In this document: in pieces, positions 12,773 through 25,289 of the stretch
Numbering within the stretch: position 1 is the first letter of the stretch
Layout of the letters: every line of letters begins with the position of its first letter
Assembly: GCA_037447655.1 (NCBI GenBank)
Contig: JBBHKE010002680.1
Coordinates: forward strand, 124,001 to 188,000
Source: Zygnema cylindricum
Lineage: Eukaryota > Streptophyta > Zygnematophyceae > Zygnematales > Zygnemataceae
Direction: 5' to 3'
Length of the DNA: 64,000 bases
Notes under the pieces: model-generated
Told to the model about the DNA's origin: nothing
The model's input: the letters and a program-made list of their open reading frames with translations, nothing else
Databases searched by the model: none
Made by a program: the position numbers and the translations under genes

Positions 12773-13117
12773 CCAGTGTTCCCTTTCATTACTCGAAAAA
12801 GCTCTTGTTAATGTTAGAGGCTCTTATGTCTGTGTTGATTGAGTAAAGGCTGCATTTTCTCCCATGAGTCAAGCACTTTGCCTAACTCCACCTGGAATTT
12901 TTGTCGCTGGTATAGATGGTTGGGTCCTCCTCCTCGATACTTGTGATTCTTTTTGTGATTCAGTTTCGGCTTGAGGTAGAGGAGAGTCTGCAACTCTTTC
13001 ATGCATAACACTTCCTGTTTTTGGCGGAGAAGATGATTGCAAGTCACTTTGAGTTGATGTAGATGCATTTTCTATATTTTTCTTAAAAAATATAGGATTT
13101 TCCTCAAAAAAGATATA

Positions 13118-14153
13118 TTAAACACTTCGATCTTTCTTTTCATCTGTACCTTGACTAAATACATCTACTCTTTTTCCCTCATCTTTCACTATGATGTCTT
13201 TAGCTACCACGACTTTATTTCTCTTAATTTCATATACTTTATAACCTTTGGCATGATCATCATACCCTAAAAATATCCTTGGTATGCCTTTTGGCTCTAA
13301 TTTCCATTTCTGTGGATCATTATCTAGCAAGAATATCTTACTTCCAAAGACTTTGAAGTGACTTAGATCTGGTTTGTGTCCTGTCCACATTATGTAGGGA
13401 GTTTTATCTTTTACAACCCTTGTTTCTAGCCTGTTTTTCACATAAGCAGCACAATTCATAGCCTCAGCCCAAAATTTGAAATTTATGTCCATATCAGCCA
13501 TTATTGTCCTACCACACTCTGATATGGTCCTATTGATCTTCTCTGAAACACTGTTTTTTTCGGGAGAATAAAGAATTGTTAGCTGACTTGAGATTCTATG
13601 CAATTTTAGGAATTCTGCCAATGTACTCCACTCCATTATCTGATCTGGATCCCGCTCTCTTTCTCTCATGCATATTTTCAACCCAAGCCTTATACTCCTT
13701 CAATTTTGAAAAGACTTCATCCTTATTTTTCAAAAAATAAACTGTAGTAAATCTACTATAGTCATCAGCAAAGGTAAGGATAAACTTAACACCTCCCACA
13801 GATGGATACCTAGATGGCCTCCATACATTTGAATAAATTAGTTCTAGCACCCTGCTTCTTTTATGATCAGTTTGCGAAGGGAAAGGCAACTTATGAATTT
13901 TTCCCATTGCACAACCATCACATACATTTGATGTTGGTTTTTGACTAATTTTTACACCTTCCACCATTTTTTGATTTACCATCTTTTCTAATTTATCATA
14001 GTTCACATGTCCAAAACGTTTATGCCATAAATCACAATCACTGATTACACTTGAGTACATATCATCATTGGCATTATCATTTGCAAGACTCAACCGGTAC
14101 AAATTGTTTCCTCCAGCAAATCCCTCTATAGCTATTTTCCCATTCTTACTCAT
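13118..14153 (-). pseudogene. Copia A integrase
   Basis: Two overlapping frames (13596-14153 and 13118-13681) show one frameshift near 13600-13680. The first carries the zinc-binding HHCC module (DLWHKRFGHVNYDKL ... CDGCAMGK). In the catalytic core the usual first-Asp motif HSD/HTD reads YSN, so the first metal-binding Asp is lost. The second (RSDNGVEY) and the Glu region (KINRT) are present. The C-terminal part, with IFLGYDDHAKGYKVYE, follows. In copia elements this enzyme inserts the cDNA; this copy should be inactive. Confidence 0.88.
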
Positions 14154-14174
14154 TGTTTTCTTTCCATTTTCAAA

Positions 14175-14510
14175 TTAAGTCTTTAAACCTTTCTTTTCTA
14201 CCATTGTAGAGAAAAAGTTTCTTTTAAAAGGTGGAACATGCAACACATCTTCCAAGACCCTTTTCACAGGTTTTCCTTCTACATTGAACATAAGTGACAC
14301 CCTCCTTTTTGCTTTCGACTCAACAAACGTATCATCACTATTATAAATTTTGACGGGTGAAATAGATTGAATACTCTCAAACACATGGCGATTGCGACAC
14401 ATGTGGGCAGATATATCGGAGTCCATAATCCATTTGTCTTCCACCATGCCTTCCGTTGCTTGTGCCACCGCAAAGTATTTCTTTTCGTTGTTGTCGGGAA
14501 AGCTGCTCAC
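14175..14510 (-). pseudogene. Copia A aspartic protease
   Basis: The frame contains DKWIMDSDISAHMCRNR, the copia protease active-site region. The usual triad Asp-Ser-Gly reads Asp-Ser-Asp, a change expected to stop catalysis. The downstream text (EDVLHVPPFKRNFFS) matches the linker before the integrase zinc finger. This domain normally cleaves the Gag-Pol polyprotein in the particle. Confidence 0.85.
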
Positions 14511-14666
14511 GTCCTCTTGAAGAACGTTGGAAAATGTTGTTGGACGTCCACCTAACTAAGATGGAACTCGACTTTTATCCCAACCAGAGCAAAAATTTCT
14601 TGTAGCTTTTGCTCTCTTATATGCATTACAAAGAGTGAAAACATGGCCTTTCTCATCACTGTAATA

Positions 14667-15504
14667 TCATTTTAAAGGTGGCCTTCTAGGACCACTACCT
14701 CTACCACTGCCACTACCTATCTTAGAATCAGAAAATTGATTTGCTAATGCTTGAAGAGACTTAGTATTACCTTCTTGTGAAATTTGGTTAGCTTCTTCAC
14801 TCAAAATAAACTGCATTGCTAACGTTATGTTCCACTGATGTTGTTGAAGAGCTCTAAGCCTATCCATGGCTCCCTTATAATCACCTGGTAAAGTTCTCAT
14901 CTAAAACATAGCCTGCTGAGGTGGTGAAAAGTCACCACCAGTCACCACTTGCACTAGTTTTCTGGAGAAACATCCTTTTCATAGCATGACAGTGGTCTGA
15001 CATACTACCTCCAAAATATCTAAATTCAAAGATTTTTGTTGCTATATTAGTTTGAACAATGACATCTAGCTGAACATACATAGCATGTACACTAAACTAG
15101 ATTAGAGAAGCCTTTTTTATCTTATGGTAAGTGATTACCAATTCTTTTGTCATAGACTGCTTAAAGACATTGAGGCAGTGGAGATTTTTATTTCTCCAAT
15201 CCGGTGCAGTCTCATCAGAAGTCCCATCCACAATGGATGAGAAGTCCCTCTATTCAAAATAGGAGCTCAGCATATCTTCCCAGTACAGGTAGTCCGATCC
15301 ATCAAAAATAGGCAATTTGGGCGGTGGGCCTATAACCTGTTGAAGGTCATGGGCATATAGACTCGGTTGTGATCCACTCCCACTAGGAGTCACACTTGCA
15401 CCAGATGGGATATTCGTCCCTAAAGGAGCAGGTGGAGCACCAGAGCTAATAGGAGCACTTCCAACAAGAGCTGAACCATTATCCGACATGCCATTATCAT
15501 ACAT
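14667..15504 (-). pseudogene. Copia A gag
   Basis: The N-terminal piece (15250-15504) has a Ser/Gly/Pro-rich leader followed by LPIFDGSDYLYWEDML, the typical start of the copia UBN2-type gag. The middle (14901-15249) is full of stops. 14667-14900 resumes with MRTLPGDYKGAMDRLRALQ and ends in a Gly/Ser/Arg-rich tail. No intact zinc knuckle was identified. A second, shorter copy of the N-terminus is present at 10959-11125, beyond the 3' LTR. Confidence 0.78.
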
Positions 15505-15529
15505 ATTAGTGGAAGCAAATCCAAAGAAA

Positions 15530-16039
15530 AATACCTATCAGACTAGCTTAAAACTGTAAGATACGTAACTACAAATGAAAGAGGTCTTTCAACCTGACAA
15601 ACATATACAACAAGCAAATAAAGGACAATAGAACTCAAATCACCTTAAACTGCACTTAGTGCTTTCATTTCTTTAACTTTATGTAGAATGTACATTATGT
15701 GTGAAATTGATCATTCCTAATTGAATTAAATACTCTAAAGATCCTTAAAATATCTAAAACGTATGTAGAGGGTTCACAAGACAACCTACTGACAAAAATC
15801 TAAGTGTTTGGACCAGAATTGTCCACAAACAATATCTATACCTTAAAAATCCGGGTTATTCTTATCACGTCCATATTCATTGGTGGCCCTACACACTAAT
15901 TTACTTAAAGATAACTATTCGTGCAGATACTGCAAAAAATCCACACTAAATTTGGTCAATATTGAATAGTTGGTATTCCAAAAATATTATAAGTCATAAA
16001 CTCAAATTTATAAGACTTACTAAAGGTTACTTTTCAATA
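15530..16039 (-). repeat. 5' LTR of copia A
   Basis: Direct repeat of 11125-11643. The outer edge on the minus strand reads CTATTGAAAAGTAACC at about 16039. No target-site duplication could be recognised, as expected if the element is a recombinant tandem. The inner edge beside gag is approximate. Confidence 0.75.
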
Positions 16040-18144
16040 GTAGGTTAGGTTGGTGTAGGCGTAACGTAGCTTATACTTAGGCTAATTCTCAGACCTAAAG
16101 AATTTAGTTTTAGGACAAGAATTTTCTTTTAGCGGCGGAGCTATTTTCTTGCTTCCTCCTTGCCACCGATTGCCCATTCTTTGTATTTCTTCCTGTTAGC
16201 TAGTGATAGATGCTAGTTAGTGTACGGATTTTTATCTCCTTGTTTTTTGCCTCATTTTTAATCCACACGGCTTCGGCCAAGTCCGGAAGGTTTCCCTCCA
16301 AACTTGTCCTTTTAGCGATTGGTGGATTGCACGCTTGAGGCGTGGCATCTTGTATTGTGTTGCGCATTCTTCGGACAGCTCGACGCTTTCGTTGAGTGTA
16401 TTTGTTGTGTGGCATTTTGGTTGTCTTGGAAAAGTGCCATTTTTGATCGAATCCGATTTTCTTGGTTTTTGCTGGAAGTGCTTGTTTTGCTCTGTTGCTT
16501 CTCTTGAGATAACACTTGTAGAGAATACGTGGAAGACCTAGGAGCCTAGTTGCGAAATCACGGCTTAGTATTCTTGTCCAAAAAAATCTCTCTTTAAAAA
16601 AAAAAAAAAAAAAAAATATTGTTATTAAAAATATATATTTTATTATATAAAAAAAGAAAAAAAAACATTTTGTTTTTGTCTCTTGCTATTTCTTTCTTTA
16701 AATCATTGTCTGCTATTGTGCTGCCACTCTTTTTCTTGGCTGCAGCGTATGATCTAAATTCAGTGGCAAAGTTAGGGTTAATATGCAAAACTAGGGGTTG
16801 ACTGCAGATTTAGGATTTTGGCTGCGGAATTAGGGTTGTGGTAGATTTAGGGTTTATTTTTTGTGATTCTAAAACTTAGGTTGTTGCCATTTTATTCATT
16901 GGTTGTAGATTATGGGTTTTGGCAGCCTGGAATTAGGATTTGGGTAATCCTCTTACCTAATTCTAACTTACTTTGTTGTTTATCTTATCTTTTGTCATAT
17001 ATTGAAATCTTTTTTTTCCTAGTTTCTTTATAATTCCGCGGTGGAAATTTGCACTGTACAAAAAGTCTTGTGGAAGATACCTTTGGACTCACTCTCGGTG
17101 TTATTTTTTATTTGTATGTTTTCCAGTTTTCTTTCATCTTTCAACATTTTATAATTTTTCCTTCTTGTAATTCCATTTGCTATTTAGTTGATTTTAGGTT
17201 TTTGTTGGATTTGATGTTTTCTTTCCTTTATTCTACCAGTTTAAATCATTCAGAACATCTTGGAAAACAAAATATATATATTTATATATATTAGGGCTGC
17301 ACGAATTAAAACATATAATTATCATTGCTTTATAGTTGGGTATAGCGTGGCATAGCGCTGATATGCATACCCTAACAGGTTACCAATTTCGTTCGTCTTG
17401 AGCTGTGGTTTTGGGCACGGTTATTTGGAAATAGATAGGATTTCATTCTAGGCAAACGTGCAAAATCTAACTTGCTTCGAACAAGTCCGGTTCACTTTTA
17501 GTACTCACCAAAGTATTAAAGGTGCTTGTAAGTATCCTAATGCCTTCCGGGTGTAGGAGCGTTCAGATTAAGTGCGGATACTCGTTTAGGGGAATCTGTG
17601 TGGATCGGTCCCAATTCTGTGATGTTGTAGATCTACACCCTAAGGTGTTTGGATATAGCTCTGTTTGTGTTATAGATTTGGACCTTCAGCCTTTCACCAT
17701 TGTTTGCAAAGAAGAGTTTTTGGTACTTCGGCTTCGTGCTAGATTTGACCACCAGGTCTTGCTAGTGACTTCGTGTGTTGACTTGTCCTGTGTGGATTGG
17801 CCTATCATTTGACGCACCTCGGATAGGCCGTTCTGAACTTTAAATAATCATAGTCGAAGGTTTTTTTTTTGTTTATGCCCACGGATAGGGATAACTTACG
17901 TTACCAATCCGGATCTACTCGCGGAGGGACAATTTTCCGTCCACCGCAGTTAGATCCTTGTGGTTTTTCCGAGTCTACAAACGCACCAGATTCGGTTGCT
18001 GATTCTAAATCTCAATCAATTTGTTCAGTTTTCACTTCGGTGTCATCACTATCATCATTTTCTTCTAGGTCTTATCTAGACATAACCAAACAAAACTTTT
18101 CGGAGGAAATCTTTTCTAATCCTCTAACCTTTTATTTCGCAGCC
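16040..18144. other. Unassigned region with poly-A and AT microsatellites
   Basis: It holds an A tract (16598-16616), an ATATAT tract (17268-17290) and scattered 'tagggtt' words (16765-16860). A plus-strand frame at 17869-18174 is Ser/Thr-rich and ends at the start of the copia C LTR. It could be a fragment of an unknown gag or chance. 18061-18144 looks like an intron end (tttcgcag) but has no coding partner. I see no supportable gene. Confidence 0.5.
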
Positions 18145-18875
18145 TGTCCAAATTTGGGCTTTAAGTCTCAGTAAATTAGTGTGACGACAAGAAGAAAAAT
18201 CTACAAGGACACGTGTCGTCACTTAAACCTCATTACAGGTTTTAGAAAGGCATTTACATCCACATACACATGTCACACATCAGGTGGGACAACGCAACTG
18301 CGATGCAGCAACGCTAATACGATGCAGCAACGCAGCTGCGACGCAGTCAAGAGGACGCAACTGCGACACAGACAGTACAACGCAACTGCAATTACTGTTG
18401 ATATGGTCAGTACGGACAACGCAATCGCGGATATCATAATGTGATTCAGTATAGTACAAAGCAACTGCGATGGATATGAATCTAGTCAATGGACGAGATT
18501 CATACGATGATCACATTGGACTTAGCCGCCAAATGTATTATACAATTACTTAGTATAGATTCTGAGTAGTGTTGATTAGCTTTGTGGTAGCTCAGCGATA
18601 GCTTGATTGATTAGTGTTAGCTTGGTTGTTTGATGTACCTCTCAGGTACACTTGTATCGTCGGTACAACATAGGTATAAGAATTAGGACGTACAACATTT
18701 TATGTATCCAGACTTCTAAGTAGTAAAACTGCAAATAATTTTTGGGAAACTTCTGAGTTTTATATCTTGAGTGTTGTCTAGTCAATTATGCTAAAACGTT
18801 GGGAGTTATAGTGTTTATGCTGCTCTATGTTTTGATAGAGCTTTGTGAAGTTTGGATGCTTGTATAAGATTTGGT
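18145..18875 (+). repeat. 5' LTR of copia C
   Basis: Direct repeat of 22746-23478, starting TGTCCAAATT here and TGTTAATTTT in the partner. Similarity stops at 'aagatttggt' in both. Inside is an internal tandem tract (18284-18400) built from 'gcaacgca / actgcgatgcag' words, also present in the partner at 22887-23000. The mutual divergence shows an old insertion. Confidence 0.85.
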
Positions 18876-20250
18876 CGTAGAACAAGAGAAACTGGGTGTG
18901 TCATCCCAATTTTGCAAAAGTTAGCAATAAATATCCTTACACAAGGCGCAAAAGGTAGCAATAAAAATCCTTGCACAATGCTCAATTGCCACCTCGCAAT
19001 GAGCTATATTGGTCAACGTATGACCATATTCACTCTAAGAAAAGAAATAAATTGACGCCTAAAAGGGCCAATGATGTGGTAGGGGTCTTCAATATTGCAA
19101 AAGGGTACAAAAGAGACTAAGAGACTAAGAGACTAGGGATGTCACCTATACAGAGAACATGATAGCATGGGGAGAAGAGGAAGGGGAGGTAGAGGAAGAA
19201 GATTTTGATGAAGAAATGATTGATTTAAATTAGAAAAATGAGATTTTTTGTAAAGACAAATAAAGGAGACATGTGTATTATTTTCCATACTCTTACAAAA
19301 GACTTGGGATGTCATTTACTAAGTGAACATGATCGCATGAGAATAAGAGGAAGGGGAGGTATGGGAAGAGGTATTTCGTGAAAAAATGATAGATTTAAAT
19401 TTAGGAAATGGAGATTTTTAGTAAAAAAGATGAAAGAGATATATGTATTTTTTTTTTTATGAATGTGAATGTTTCTTTTTAAATTATTGACATGTTATGT
19501 TGGGCCATGTTTAATGTTTAAAAAGGTAATGTGTATACTGTCTCTCCTATGTTTATAAACAACCGTAGACTCTTTGACAAATTGAGATAGAAAGCCATTT
19601 CTTCTTATCAGATGATCTCAAACACACACAATAGTATTTGCCAGGACTCGAACTTGGCCCTGCAAGGAATCGGTCAACCCGTTTGTATCCATACAAGTCG
19701 CCATGCTAGTCAATCAGTCAAACGTTTGTAACCAGTTGATGTAAAAGTGTCGAGACACACTTGGAGTGCGATAGCTATATAAAATATTTACAATTGAGAG
19801 CGCTCATTTAACGGAAATTGATCAAATCGCGGCACGTGAGTCATTCAAATTTGAAAAATGTAAGTAGTAAGGATGCAAAACTGCACATCGCATTTGAACA
19901 AAAAATTTAATCATTAAATGAAAAACTCACTTATTATTTGCGCATTCGTTTTGTTCTTATGATCTGATTTGAACACCAATGGTAAATACTAATGAAATTA
20001 ACGAATACTACGTAAAAAATTTAAAAAAGTCCAAATAAGCACAAATTCAACAACTTTGCTTGTAGTTGACTATAGTTTTCCCGTTTGCATAATACGCACC
20101 AAACGAACGTGCGAATACTACACACGATACGCATTTAACGATGAAAAAAATGTTATAAATTGCGTACTTGACTATGTACCTGTACTTTTTCGTACATTTG
20201 CGTATTGTCTTCGTACATTTCTTTACTTTTAGGGTTATTAAGGGGGGTTT
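18876..20250 (+). mobile_element. Foreign LTR fragment nested in copia C
   Basis: The 5' half of copia C is missing; in its place is a piece of another LTR. It shares 'gtttgtaaccagttgatgta' (19722-19742) and the following 'gtcga.acacac' with the reverse complement of 26700-26750, so it belongs to the tRNA-like-bearing LTR family. It carries the tRNA-like segment listed at 19634-19712. 19080-19460 has two imperfect copies of a sequence around 'gaggaaggggaggta'. Its ends are not sharply definable. Confidence 0.55.
19634..19712 (-). other. tRNA-like segment in an LTR fragment
   Basis: On the minus strand the sequence has a T-arm of CCAAG / TTCGAGT / CCTGG (four of five pairs) containing a B-box-like AGTTCGAGTCC at 19644-19654. 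An A-box-like TAGCATGGCG lies about 50 bases upstream. The acceptor stem is not complementary, so it is a relic or Pol III promoter-like module rather than a working tRNA gene. It is antisense to the LTR family consensus, as in the other copies. Confidence 0.55.
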
Positions 20251-20560
20251 GAGGAATTTTAAGGTACATTCTCATGCATTCTAAAATTCTGTGGTCTCCA
20301 TTGACCCACAGAATGAGCAGCCTATGTAAAGCCTCTAGGATAATATTTTCCCCTTCTACTTTCCCGCTAAATAAGCGCCGCCCAGGCACACAAGTATTTT
20401 GACCACTCTCACCCCTGTGAGGACAATACTCCTCTGAGTCAAACGCGAAAAGAATCACTGAATTTGCTCCCCTGAGCAGTAAGTTATGGCTGGTCAAAGA
20501 TGACCTTTATAGTTACAAGCTCTCTTAGAAAGAGAGGTACCTAAATATTACTAGGGTATT
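20250..20560 (-). promoter_or_regulatory. Leader module L1 with stem-loops
   Basis: One of seven copies of a sequence that lies between LTR and gag in this copia family. On the minus strand it holds CTCTCTT/AAGAGAG (20520-20540), GCTC-AGGG-GAGC (20466-20477), an ACTC-AGAG-GAGT stem (20428-20440), CTCAC-AGGG-GTGAG (20408-20421) and a perfect 8-bp stem TTCTGTGG/CCACAGAA (20287-20313). A 114-codon frame crosses it, but the stems are better conserved between copies than the frame. Confidence 0.7.
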
Positions 20561-20567
20561 TTGTTAG

Positions 20568-22540
20568 GATATGATGATCACTCAAAGGGTTATAGAGTTT
20601 TTGTGTTTCTAAGGCAGAAAGTTAATTGTAGCAAAAAACATCATTGTTAAAGATGAGCTAGACTCGATAGATTTATTTGAAATGACAGAGTAGCAGAAGC
20701 AACAAAAAGTACAAGAATATGTTATTCTAGATTGCATCCATAAAATTGTCCCACAGATGCGAATTTCACAAGTCGAAACATGGGAGTCTTAAATTATCCA
20801 TGTTCCTCCACAATTTCAGTTCCAACCGGACCTATTGCGGTAAATGCCTATTGATCACAAATAACGCAATAAGCGCAATGCAAGGGATCCTACAATTCCA
20901 GCCTCAGAATTTCCGTGGAAGAAGATCTAGTAGCCACCTGCAAGCAAGTTCTCACTTTGCCTACTCGGCAGCCTCGAGGAGCCTTTTACCATCCGAGAGG
21001 CCTTCTCATCATCAGAGCGGGAACCACTAGATCGAGGCAGCAAACGATGAAATGAAGTCGATCATGGAGGCTTTGACATGGGAGCTTTTGGACCTTCCTC
21101 CGGACTGAAAAGCGATCGGCAACAAATGGGTATGCAAGGTGAAGTTAAATCCTGATAATACCATTAAACGATATAAAGCCAAACTTGTGGCAAAGGGGTA
21201 TAATCAAAAGGAGGCAATTGATTTTGAAAAAACATTTTCTCCAGTTGTAAGATTTCCGTCAGTTAGGATTTTGCTGTCCCTAGGTGCTATAGAAGATATG
21301 GAAATACATCAGATGGATGTGAAAACAAGCTTTCTGCATGGATAACTAGAGGAGACCATTTATATGCAACAGGCTGAAATGTATGGAAAACTAGGAAAAG
21401 AGCTTTTAGTATGCAAATTGTTAAAATCTCCGTACGACCTAAAACATGCCCTTAGGCAATGGAATCTGAAGCTTGATGAATTCTTAACTAGCCTAGGATT
21501 TCAAAAGATAAGTTCTGATCACTCGATCTACGTTCTAAATGGTGAGGATGGGATAGTGTATATTGCGGTGTATGTATATGATTTACTATTAATTAGCAAA
21601 TCAATGGCTGAGATTAACAAAATCAAAACTGCTCTAAATTCACGGTTCGAGATGAAAGATGAGGCAAAATATATTTTGGGTATCCAGGCAGAGAGGGACA
21701 GAAATAAGAAAGTAATAAAATTGACTCAAAAAGATGCTATTGGAAACATGTTAGATGAGTACGGAATATGGGGGGCAAAAGATGTCTAACTCCAATGGAG
21801 TTTCGCAAGAAGTTAGAGGGAGAAGAGACAAAAACGGGTGTCATTGTTAGCGAGTATTTAGAGTCAGGGGAGAATAATCTTATGACACTAATACTTTAAA
21901 GACAGATAGTGGGAAGCTTAATATATTTCATGAACTGTACCCGTCTTGACATTGCCACAGCTGTTGGGGTACTGAGTAGAAGTTTAGAGAATTCAAGAAA
22001 ATCTGATCTTGATGAAGCAAGGAGAGTCTTAAGATATTTGACAAGAATCAAAGACCTCAAACGTACACTAGGCGGAGGAGAAGTAAAACTGGAAACGTGG
22101 AGTGATTCAAGCTATGGCGATATGCCAAGAGGGAAATCCACCACGGGATTCTTTTACAAATTGGGAACACGACTTGCTCCTGGAGCAGCAAACTTCAAAA
22201 GGTTACAGCACGGTCAAAAATGGAGTCAGAAACATGGCAGCAAGCTCGGCCCTCAAAGAATTCTTATGGGTAAAATCTATGTTGCAAGAACTAGGATATA
22301 TGCAGGTTGGTCCACAGGTGATCTAGTGTGATAACCAGGCTGCATTGCCATTGCCTCTAATCCAAGTCACCACTTCAAGAGTAAGCACATGGATGTAAGA
22401 TTACACTTTGTAAGAGAAAAAGTGTTCTCTAGGGTGATTATATTATGCTATCTGACAGACGCAAAAATGATTGCTGATATGCTTCCTAAAGCTCTTCTTG
22501 CTCCCAAGTTGAAGTATTACTGGGATGCAGTAGAATTGAT
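20568..22540 (+). pseudogene. Copia C pol remnant (integrase end, RT, RNase H)
   Basis: It starts inside the integrase C-terminus (GYDDHSKGYRV at 20570) and runs through RT to a badly decayed RNase H. RT pieces are 21139-21345 (YKAKLVAKGYNQKEAIDF) and 21364-21789; the active site YVDD has become YVYD (about 21570), which should abolish polymerase activity. 21909-22331 carries VGSLIYFMNCTRLDIATA and WSDSSYGD. Stops separate the blocks. It ends 200 bases before the PPT AAGGGGAG at 22738-22745. Gag, protease and most of integrase are absent. Confidence 0.88.
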
Positions 22541-22745
22541 TTAATTAATGAGTTGCAGAACTACGACATGCTTTGCTAGTCCACAATTAGGGTGTAGTGG
22601 GACTAGGTGACTATTTGATTTTCTGCGGTGCTATGTTGCCACGGTGCGCTGCTATGCTGCCATGCTGCGCTTAGTGTGACATTGCAACTGCCCGGCTTTG
22701 ACATCGCAGCTGCGCTGATACATTGAGTCTAATGCTTAAGGGGAG

Positions 22746-23478
22746 TGTTAATTTTGGAAAGCTTTAAGTCTCAAAAAATTAGTGTGACGTTAGGAAGACA
22801 AATCTACAAGGACACGCGTCGTCACTTAAAGCTCATTACAGGTTTTGGAAAGACACTAACATCCACATGCACATATCAGACATCGGGTGGGACAACGCAG
22901 CTGCGATGCAGCAACGCTACTGCGATGCAGCGACGCGGGTGCGACGCAGTCAAGACGACGCAACTTCGACACAGACAGTACAACGCAACTGCAATTACTG
23001 TTGATATAGTTAGTACGGACAACGAAGTTGCGAATATCATAATGTGATTCAGTACAGTACAAAGCAACTGCGATAGATATGAATCTAGTCAACGGACGAG
23101 ATTCATAGGAAGATCACGTTGAACTTAGCCGCCAAATGTATTATGCGATTACTTAGTATAGAATTAAGTAGTGCTGATTAGCTTAGTGGTAGCTAAGCGG
23201 TAGCTTGACAGATTAGTGTTAGCTTAGTTGTTTGACATACCTCTCAGGTACACTTGTATCATCTGTACAACATAGGTATAAGAATTAGGACGTGCAACAT
23301 TTTAATGCATCTAGACTTCAAAGTAGTAAAACTGCAAACAGTGTTTGGGAAATTTTTGAGTGTTATATCTTGAGTGTTGTCGCGTCAATTATGCTCAAAT
23401 TTGGGAATTGTCACTGTTTATGCTGCTCTATATTTTGATAGAGCTTTGTGAATTTTGGATGCTTGTATAAGATTTGGT
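22746..23478 (+). repeat. 3' LTR of copia C
   Basis: Begins TGTTAATTTT immediately after AAGGGGAG, the polypurine tract. It is a direct repeat of 18145-18875 including the internal 'gcgatgcag / caacgca' tandem tract. Beyond its 3' edge the sequence does not look like random flank: a gag-like start codon region follows at 23534, again suggesting tandem or recombinant structure. Confidence 0.85.
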
Positions 23479-23533
23479 GAGCACTTGAAAACAACTGTTT
23501 GGTATGATTCTTGGTAGCTTTTAAGAGTGTATC

Positions 23534-24640
23534 ATGTCTATTTCTACTACTACTGCTGCTCCTCTACCTGCACCGGTGGTCATAGAACAACAGGTACAAC
23601 CGGTGCATTTTTTTTTTGACGACATGACTTTCTCTTAGAAGGGGTTAATGGGGAGGATGCAATTTTGCTTCTCAAGTTTGATAGACACCATATCCCTGTC
23701 TCATTTTCGGATGCTGTGCGATACGAGAATGTGAGATTTTACCTTTTCTTTATCATGACAGGTTTCAGCTTAGGGTCGCCTTCTCTCTCATCGGCTGATA
23801 CCTTCGCAGTTCGGCTCTCACCTTGTATGCACGGAAGTGTGAGAGTATATTTCAAATGACGGAGAACTTTCCACCGTTGGGAAGAATCCTAGCCGTTTTT
23901 GGCCAGGCAGAAATTCCATATCAAGTGGCTTTTCCAGACGTATAAGATGTTAATGGGGATGAGCTGTATTTAGCCATCCCTGATATTCCTCATCAGTATG
24001 CCGTGGCTGCCTGTGCGGCGGTCCTAGCAAGACGGGGGGGAAAAATTCTCTTACGTGACCCGCTATCGGTCATGTTTGATTTTCTACAGGAGGAATACCG
24101 GATGCAAAATCCAGATCAAGTTAAAGAATAAATGAACTTCAAACATAAGCCGGGTGAGAATGCCCCCGCCTTGCGAGCTCAAATGGAAAACATTCGAGAA
24201 GTGTTGGCGGACCTCATGTTCGATTTGAAGGTTGCCCAAAAATTTGTGGGAAAGTTCCCCCCTCAATCGAAAATATTCATTCAAACTCACCTCAGTTAAG
24301 CGAACGGACTTAAATTTACATTTGAGTAAGTGGGGCAATACGTGGTCAAGTATGAAATTCAATCATGTGGTGAGATGCCCACGAGAAACCTGAATCTCAA
24401 AGCGAAAAAAATTAACCTATCTCCACCACCCCCAAGGAACCCATGGCTTCCTAATAGGCCTCCAAAGACGTCAGCCATACGAAACCCGCCAATTAATACT
24501 AGAGACCGATTGTGTTTCCGATGTGGAAAGACGGCGCATGATGCCCGCATGTGCCAAAATAAGTCGGCCCCATGCATCCATTGCCAGCACAAGGGACATT
24601 ACGTCCATTGTTGCCATGTTAAATGTAATTGTATGACCTC
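23534..24640 (+). pseudogene. Ty3/gypsy-like gag fragment with two zinc knuckles
   Basis: Frames broken by stops and shifts match the gag relic on the minus strand at 54360-55354: DTIS-LSHFRMLCDTRM corresponds to DTMTLSHFHMLFDTKM there. The C-terminus, in frame from 24330, has two adjacent CCHC knuckles, CFRCGKTAHDARMC and CIHCQHKGHYVHCC (about 24515-24625), which in gag bind genomic RNA. The first 20 codons (Ser/Thr/Ala/Pro-rich) may come from another gag. It ends abruptly in leader module L2. Confidence 0.75.
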
Positions 24641-24875
24641 CATTGGCCCACAGATTGTCCAACTTATATGATGCCTCTAAGATAATATTTGCACTTATGA
24701 CTTTAGCAATGAATAAGTTCTACCCTGACACGCAAAAAATTTGACTGACTACACCTTTGTGTAGCCTGGATTCCCCCCTGAGTTAGCAACAAAAAGATTC
24801 ATTGATGCTCACCTGAACATTAAGTTATGGCTGGCTAAAGATCGCCTATTCTGGGAGAGAGGCGGCTAGTTAAAG
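24641..24875 (-). promoter_or_regulatory. Leader module L2 with stem-loops
   Basis: Copy of the same leader. Stems on the minus strand are GTTC-AGGT-GAGC (24807-24818), a weakened AACTC-AGGG-GAATCC (24768-24784) and CTACAC-AAAG-GTGTAG (24749-24764). The third stem matches L3 in its TAC/GTA base pairs, where L5 has TGC/GCA and L4 TTC/GAA. Confidence 0.65.
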
Positions 24876-25289
24876 TTTTTTAAGGCCTAAGCTCCCTGTC
24901 TGAACCTAATACTAGTGTACCTAGCCAATCAAAGGACTGTAAGGTACAAGAAGGTACAGGTACTGCTTTACTTATTGTAAGACTATGGTACGGTATGGCC
25001 GCTCCGCTCAGTTCCTCAACTGTAGTTGCTCCCCCCGTAATATCCGCAGTCCAATTATGGCTTGCCCCGTGTCATCTGCCACTTTTGGCTCAAAAATCGC
25101 CAAATGACCACTCTGGTGCTTCAGCTTCACTGTGAGCCGTCAGATTGGGTGTCAAAACTTGATCCTGTCCGTTTAAATTCGACGTCGTTTCCTTTCGTAA
25201 TTCGCGAAATGGAGTATGTAGATTGGTACCATTTTTAAATACAAAAAATTTATGTATTTTCTAGGTCTGTGTTGGAAAAATAAATAGAG
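24876..25289 (-). repeat. Minus-strand LTR 3' portion next to L2
   Basis: It resembles 29100-29280 and 59400-59690 in landmarks such as 'tggcacttttggctcaaaa' and 'aatgaccactctggtgctt'. It lies where the 3' part of a minus LTR should be relative to leader L2. It is cut off by the plus-strand LTR that starts at 25290. Confidence 0.55.

Larger units (their letters stand above)
10959..16039 (-). mobile_element. Copia retrotransposon A, degenerate, tandem arrangement
   Basis: A minus-strand Ty1/copia element with domain order gag, protease, integrase, reverse transcriptase, RNase H between two copies of a long repeat (10959-11643 and 15338-16039). The left repeat holds not only the 3' LTR (about 11125-11643) but also the start of a second gag (10959-11125). 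The structure is therefore body, LTR, start of another body. Frames are broken by stops and shifts, RNase H has an internal deletion, and catalytic residues are lost in protease and integrase, so it cannot move by itself. Confidence 0.88.

Noticed and set aside
17869-18174. Ser/Thr-rich frame before the copia C LTR as a host gene
   Set aside because: It ends exactly at the LTR, has no recognisable domain, and could equally be a gag remnant or chance.
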